Source of the DNA: Welwitschia mirabilis
Lineage: Eukaryota > Gnetophyta > Gnetopsida > Welwitschiales
Length of the DNA stretch: 64,000 nucleotides
Direction of reading: 5' to 3'
NCBI GenBank assembly: GCA_051453625.1
Contig: JBOZIK010000001.1
Coordinates: forward strand, 199,888,574-199,952,573
Part shown: positions 60,751 to 64,000 of the stretch, piece by piece
Position numbering within the stretch: the stretch's first letter is position 1
How the letters are laid out: each line of letters opens with the position of its first letter
Made by a program: the position numbers and the translations under genes
Notes under the pieces: model-generated
What the model saw: only the letters and a program-made list of their open reading frames with translations
Database searches by the model: none
Told to the model about the DNA's origin: nothing

Positions 60751-60900
60751 TCCATGATAAAGGGAGTATAACCACTTTCAGAGGAGTAAGAACCTGCATG
60801 GCATGGCCAACTAAACCCCTTGTGGAGTTCCCATAGATACCATATCGCACTACCAAAGGCCCTTCTTGGGAATATTGCCTTAGTGAGCTTGCATTAGGAC
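60751..60900 (-). other. Less AT-rich island with an open minus frame
   Basis: Bases 60781-60900 are close to 48% G+C by direct count, about twice the local level. One minus frame is open for 49 codons, including FPRRAFGSAIWYLWELHKGF, and stops at 60751. I do not recognise it. It lies in the 3' region of the Athila element, where some members carry an envelope-like ORF, but no membrane or envelope motif is visible. Confidence 0.35.
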
Positions 60901-61620
60901 ATCATAATGACCATGTTTTTCAGATATAACATGAAAGAGCATGTTACTTATTTCTTTTCTTCTTTTTATTTTTTTTGAATATCATTCCACATGAATAAGT
61001 ACTTGTAAAAATAAAAGAAAAGGAATGAGCTGAGTAATAAAGTAAGAACATACAAAAATAACTAATTACTCATATCATTAAAAGAAAACAAAAAAAACCA
61101 AGGCATCTTCCTTCTAAAATGAAGTCCATAGATATACAAATGTTTGAATATTAAATAAAGCCAATGTTATCATTGAAAATGCCCAAGTAAAATATTACTA
61201 ATCATACAAACTTCATAAGTAAATACATATGTTAAGTTAAAATTATTCAAGTGATAACATAATGTTTAGCTAAGGAATGAGTTAAAAAAGAATTTAGATT
61301 TTGGCAAAAAAAAGGCCCTTCTTATAAATAAGGGCTTCAAAAATAAGTGCTTCTATCATGTTCAAGGTTTTATTAGGAGATGAATTATAAATTTTTAACA
61401 TTTTTACATTAACCTTTTAAATTTCTCTAGTGTTTGAATCAAATATTTTAACTGAAGGTGTACTCAGGTGTTATATAAAAGAACAAGTTTACCAAGTTCA
61501 AACTACTTATGAATAATCTTTTTATCATGTTTAAACTAGGCTCGAGTTTTATGAATGAGTTGATGATGTAAAGAATGACCACATTTTTCATCTAAATGGT
61601 CAAGTTGGGATAACTGAATT

Positions 61621-61720
61621 NNNNNNNNNNNNNNNNNNNNNNNNNNNNNNNNNNNNNNNNNNNNNNNNNNNNNNNNNNNNNNNNNNNNNNNNNNNNNNNN
61701 NNNNNNNNNNNNNNNNNNNN
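61621..61720. other. Assembly gap (100 N), flanks duplicated
   Basis: 61555-61620 and 61721-61786 are the same 66 bases with three differences. Confidence 0.99.
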
Positions 61721-62007
61721 ATGAGTTGATGATGTAAATCATGACCACATTTTTCATCTAAATGGTCAAGTTGGGATAACTAAATTTTAAGATTATCATT
61801 TAAGTCTATGAGATTAAGTTAATGGATAGATTGATAAGAATTACAACAAATATCAAGTAGTAACACATACACACTTTGCTCTACATAATTTCATAGGGTA
61901 ATAAACCTAGGGAATTATGCCAAGTAGTATGGTAATACCAAAGAATATCATTAAGTTTAAAGAATCAAATTTTCTTATTGAAAGAGACTAATTTTTGAAG
62001 CATCTTT

Positions 62008-62107
62008 NNNNNNNNNNNNNNNNNNNNNNNNNNNNNNNNNNNNNNNNNNNNNNNNNNNNNNNNNNNNNNNNNNNNNNNNNNNNNNNNNNNNNNNNNNNNN
62101 NNNNNNN
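62008..62107. other. Assembly gap (100 N), flanks identical
   Basis: The 22 bases at 61986-62007 are repeated exactly at 62108-62129. Confidence 0.99.
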
Positions 62108-62180
62108 GACTAATTTTTGAAGCATCTTTTTGATTTCTCTATTTGTGTTTTTAGCTTGTCCATTAGTTTGAGGATGATAG

Positions 62181-62690
62181 CAACAAGCAATTCTATGTTT
62201 AACATCAATGGATAAAAGAAGTTTTCAAAAAAAGTGATTATTAAAATGAATTCCCTAATTACTAATGATAATTTTTAAAAAACTAAAACATTAAAAGATA
62301 TGCATTTAAACAAATTTGCAAATGGTTTGGATATCATTTTTGGTAGTATGAATAGCTTCTACTCACTTAGTAACATAATCCATAGTTATAAGGATATAAT
62401 TTATTTCATGAGAAAGTGGAATAATGGGGCCTATAAATTTAATTTTCCAATAATTAAAATGTTCACATTAAAGTGTAGATTTTGAGGGATATATCATGAG
62501 AACAAGTTAGGCTACCATAGCATTGACATGCATTACACTTTCTAGAAAACTCAAATGAGTCTTTGAAAAGAGTAGGCCAATAAAAACTAGAGTGAAGAAT
62601 TTTTATGATGGTATTTTGGCCACTAAAGTATCCTTCACATACATCCCATGACAAAGTTTTAAGATTTATAAAGTTTTCCACTTAATACAC
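62181..62690 (-). pseudogene. Athila integrase, zinc finger and core start
   Basis: An open frame of 72 codons (62463-62681) reads SGQNTIIKILHSSFYWPTLF, KCNACQC and holds the second half of the H-H-C-C finger (C-X-X-C intact). YILITMDYVTK follows with the first catalytic aspartate. SNXGIHF stands where S-D-E-G-X-H-F is expected, so the second aspartate is lost. Confidence 0.9.
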
Positions 62691-62939
62691 ACTTATGAAT
62701 AATTTTATTTTTATAGCATCTATAAAGATGGGGTCCATTCCACTCATAGTCTTCAATCCTATGGAGAAAAGTTTTATGTTGGTCATAGTTCTAATGCTAA
62801 GAAGTTTTCATAATCATAAGGTAGTTTTCGATGTCAGCATACCAAGAAGCGGGATGAGAAGATGAGATAGAATAAATTTGTTTAATCACAAAGATTTATT
62901 CATCAAGAAAAGAGTCATTAATGGAAGTCTCATCATGAG

Positions 62940-63310
62940 ATAAAGAAAGTTAAAATAGATGATTATCAACACTATTATATTTTTCAACCTTATCAATAAT
63001 GGTAAGATTAAATTCTGGTATGATAAGGATCCATCTAATAAGTTTGGCACTAAAGTCCTTTTTAGTCATGATATAACAGATGGCTACATGATCTACATAA
63101 AATTTGATGAGAAAAATAAGAAGATAATGTTGAAGATGATCTAAAAAAATAATGGCAAGCATTTCTCTCTAGGTAGTAGTGTTGTTGGATTGGGCTTGGA
63201 ACAAAGTATTACTAAGATAAGATATAACTTTAAAATAACTTTCATACTTTTGGGCAAGAACCCCCCTCCTTATAGTAATGTTGATTACATCACACATAAG
63301 TTCAAGTCTT
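62940..63310 (-). pseudogene. Athila RNase H remnant
   Basis: The minus frame from 63162 reads MLAIIFLDHLQHYLL, FYVDHVAICYIMTKKDFSAK, LIRWILIIPEFNLTIIDK and VDNHLF, the typical last two-thirds of the domain ending in V-A-D-H-L-S. The T-D-H aspartate is kept as V-D-H. The start (C-D-A-S) is barely legible near 63300. Confidence 0.9.
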
Positions 63311-63865
63311 TACTCTAATTAGAACCCATGACAATAGGTTTAGAAGAAATGTTTTCTTTGAGAGTTTTAAATGCAAGTTGTCATGAATCATTCCAATTAA
63401 ATTTAACATCTTTTTCAAGTAACAACTAGATAGGTTTACAAATTCTGGCATAACCATCAATGAAGCGTCAATAAAAACTAGCATGGCTAAGGAAAGATAT
63501 AACTTGTTTGATATTAGTTAAAGGAAAAAGTTTTTTAATGATATCAAATTTTATGGAGTCCATCCTAATCCCTTCTTTTAAAATGTGATTACCCAAAAAA
63601 ATTCCATGTTTTACAAGGAGAAAACATTTTTCCCAACTTAAATGTAAGCCACTCTTAATACATCAATCTAGAACTTTTTCTAATCTCACTATAGTTTATT
63701 CAAAAGTATTACCAAAGATAGAGAAGTCATCCATAAAAATTTCAATAAAATTATCTATCATACTAGAAAAGATCCCTATTAGGATCAGTAAAAGGTTTCA
63801 TGAGCATTGAAAAGTCTAAAGAGCATTCATCTAAAAGAAAAGATTCCAAAGGGTGATGTGAAAGT
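63311..63865 (-). pseudogene. Athila reverse transcriptase, C-terminal part
   Basis: FMDDFSIFGNTFE (63723-63737 and on) contains an intact catalytic D-D pair. LSWEKCFLLVKHGIFLGNHI, KLFPLTNIKQVISFLSHASF and LLEKDVKFNWND follow in order. Upstream, a F-G-L-X-N-A-P-X-T-F-Q-R-like stretch with stops reaches about 63860, where homology ends. Confidence 0.9.
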
Positions 63866-63869
63866 GGTT

Positions 63870-64000
63870 TTATGTTGCGGTGTGTATTTGTGCAATAGTT
63901 CACATTCAAATTCTAATCCTGTGAATTATCAATAAGATGCAAAATACAACATGCTAGTATAGACGGAGTGATCCGAATGTCGTAATTCCGTCGAAGGCCA
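63870..64000. other. CpG-retaining terminal segment
   Basis: The last 130 bases hold at least six CpGs (e.g. in TTGCGG, AGACGG, TCCGAATGTCG and TTCCGTCG), far more than the rest of the window. They do not continue the RT. Probably the edge of a younger insertion or of different DNA. Confidence 0.5.

Larger units (their letters stand above)
61320..62180 (-). pseudogene. Athila integrase, C-terminal half
   Basis: HPQTNGQAKNTNREIKKMLQ (62115-62176) is the end of the catalytic core, with K at the position where the catalytic glutamate is expected. Further left, LSQLDHLDEKCG and HDKKIIHK, FELGKLVLLYN match the C-terminal region. Two 100-N gaps interrupt it (61621-61720 and 62008-62107), and each is flanked by duplicated sequence. 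Confidence 0.85.
57309..63865 (-). mobile_element. Athila element, 3' two-thirds, minus strand
   Basis: From right to left: RT, RNase H, integrase, a 3' region with a tandem duplication, polypurine tract and 3' LTR. Gag and protease should lie beyond 63865, but the sequence there changes character and the element seems interrupted. Motifs are better preserved than in the other Athila fragments, but stops and frameshifts occur in each domain. Confidence 0.85.

Noticed and set aside
60751-60900. Organellar DNA insertion
   Set aside because: The island is richer in G+C than its surroundings, but I recognise no plastid or mitochondrial gene in it.

Overview
Organism and overall character. The window is very AT-rich (roughly three quarters A+T by eye), strongly CpG-poor and full of N-runs. 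I find no intact gene. Everything I can identify is decayed plant LTR retrotransposon sequence of the Ty3/gypsy superfamily: Athila, Tat/Ogre-like, a CRM/Reina-like chromovirus, and Del/Tekay-like LTRs with tRNA-iMet primer sites. This points to a gene-free, old heterochromatic or pericentromeric stretch of a flowering-plant chromosome; I cannot name the species. Most lesions look like C-to-T or G-to-A changes (CAA/CAG to stop, TGG to stop, CpG loss), as expected for long-methylated DNA.

Layout. 1-2.8 kb: unassigned, with a TA microsatellite and a hairpin. 2.8-6.9 kb: a Del-like LTR on the minus strand, identified by an iMet primer site at its left end. A plus-strand piece of another LTR family (4.88-6.44 kb), carrying a degenerate minisatellite, is nested in it. 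6.9-11.5 kb: a short gag-like N-terminus, a TTGACTA-rich low-complexity tract, and a dispersed repeat that recurs at 44.5 kb. 11.5-22.3 kb: a minus-strand Athila array, LTR / gag-protease / LTR / gag-protease / LTR, with no reverse transcriptase in the complete unit. 22.3-25.66 kb: a plus-strand chromovirus pol with a deletion in integrase and a 94-bp 3' LTR. 25.66-40.96 kb: a plus-strand Tat/Ogre-like element (LTR, primer site, gag, RT, RNase H, integrase, polypurine tract, LTR, second primer site). 41-44 kb: a minus-strand Athila gag-protease fragment split by a (CT)n microsatellite. 44.5-47 kb: dispersed repeat. 47.0-57.3 kb: a minus-strand Del/Tekay-like element with LTRs, iMet primer site, gag, a pol C-terminus and a polypurine tract, but most of pol missing. 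57.3-63.9 kb: a minus-strand Athila element (3' LTR, polypurine tract, tandem-repeated 3' region, integrase, RNase H, RT). The final ~130 bases are less AT-rich and keep CpGs, so they probably belong to a younger sequence.

How it fits together. The window is a mosaic of elements inserted into, or truncated against, each other, with junctions near 11.46, 18.02, 22.35, 25.66, 41.0, 57.31 and 63.87 kb. None can be autonomous: every pol has stops and frameshifts, and several catalytic residues are lost. The most unusual points are the array of protease-bearing but RT-less Athila units, tRNA-like segments in antisense inside four LTR-type repeats, duplicated primer-binding sites, a decayed coding-like stretch conserved in both Tat LTR copies, and scaffold gaps whose flanks duplicate each other and so look false.
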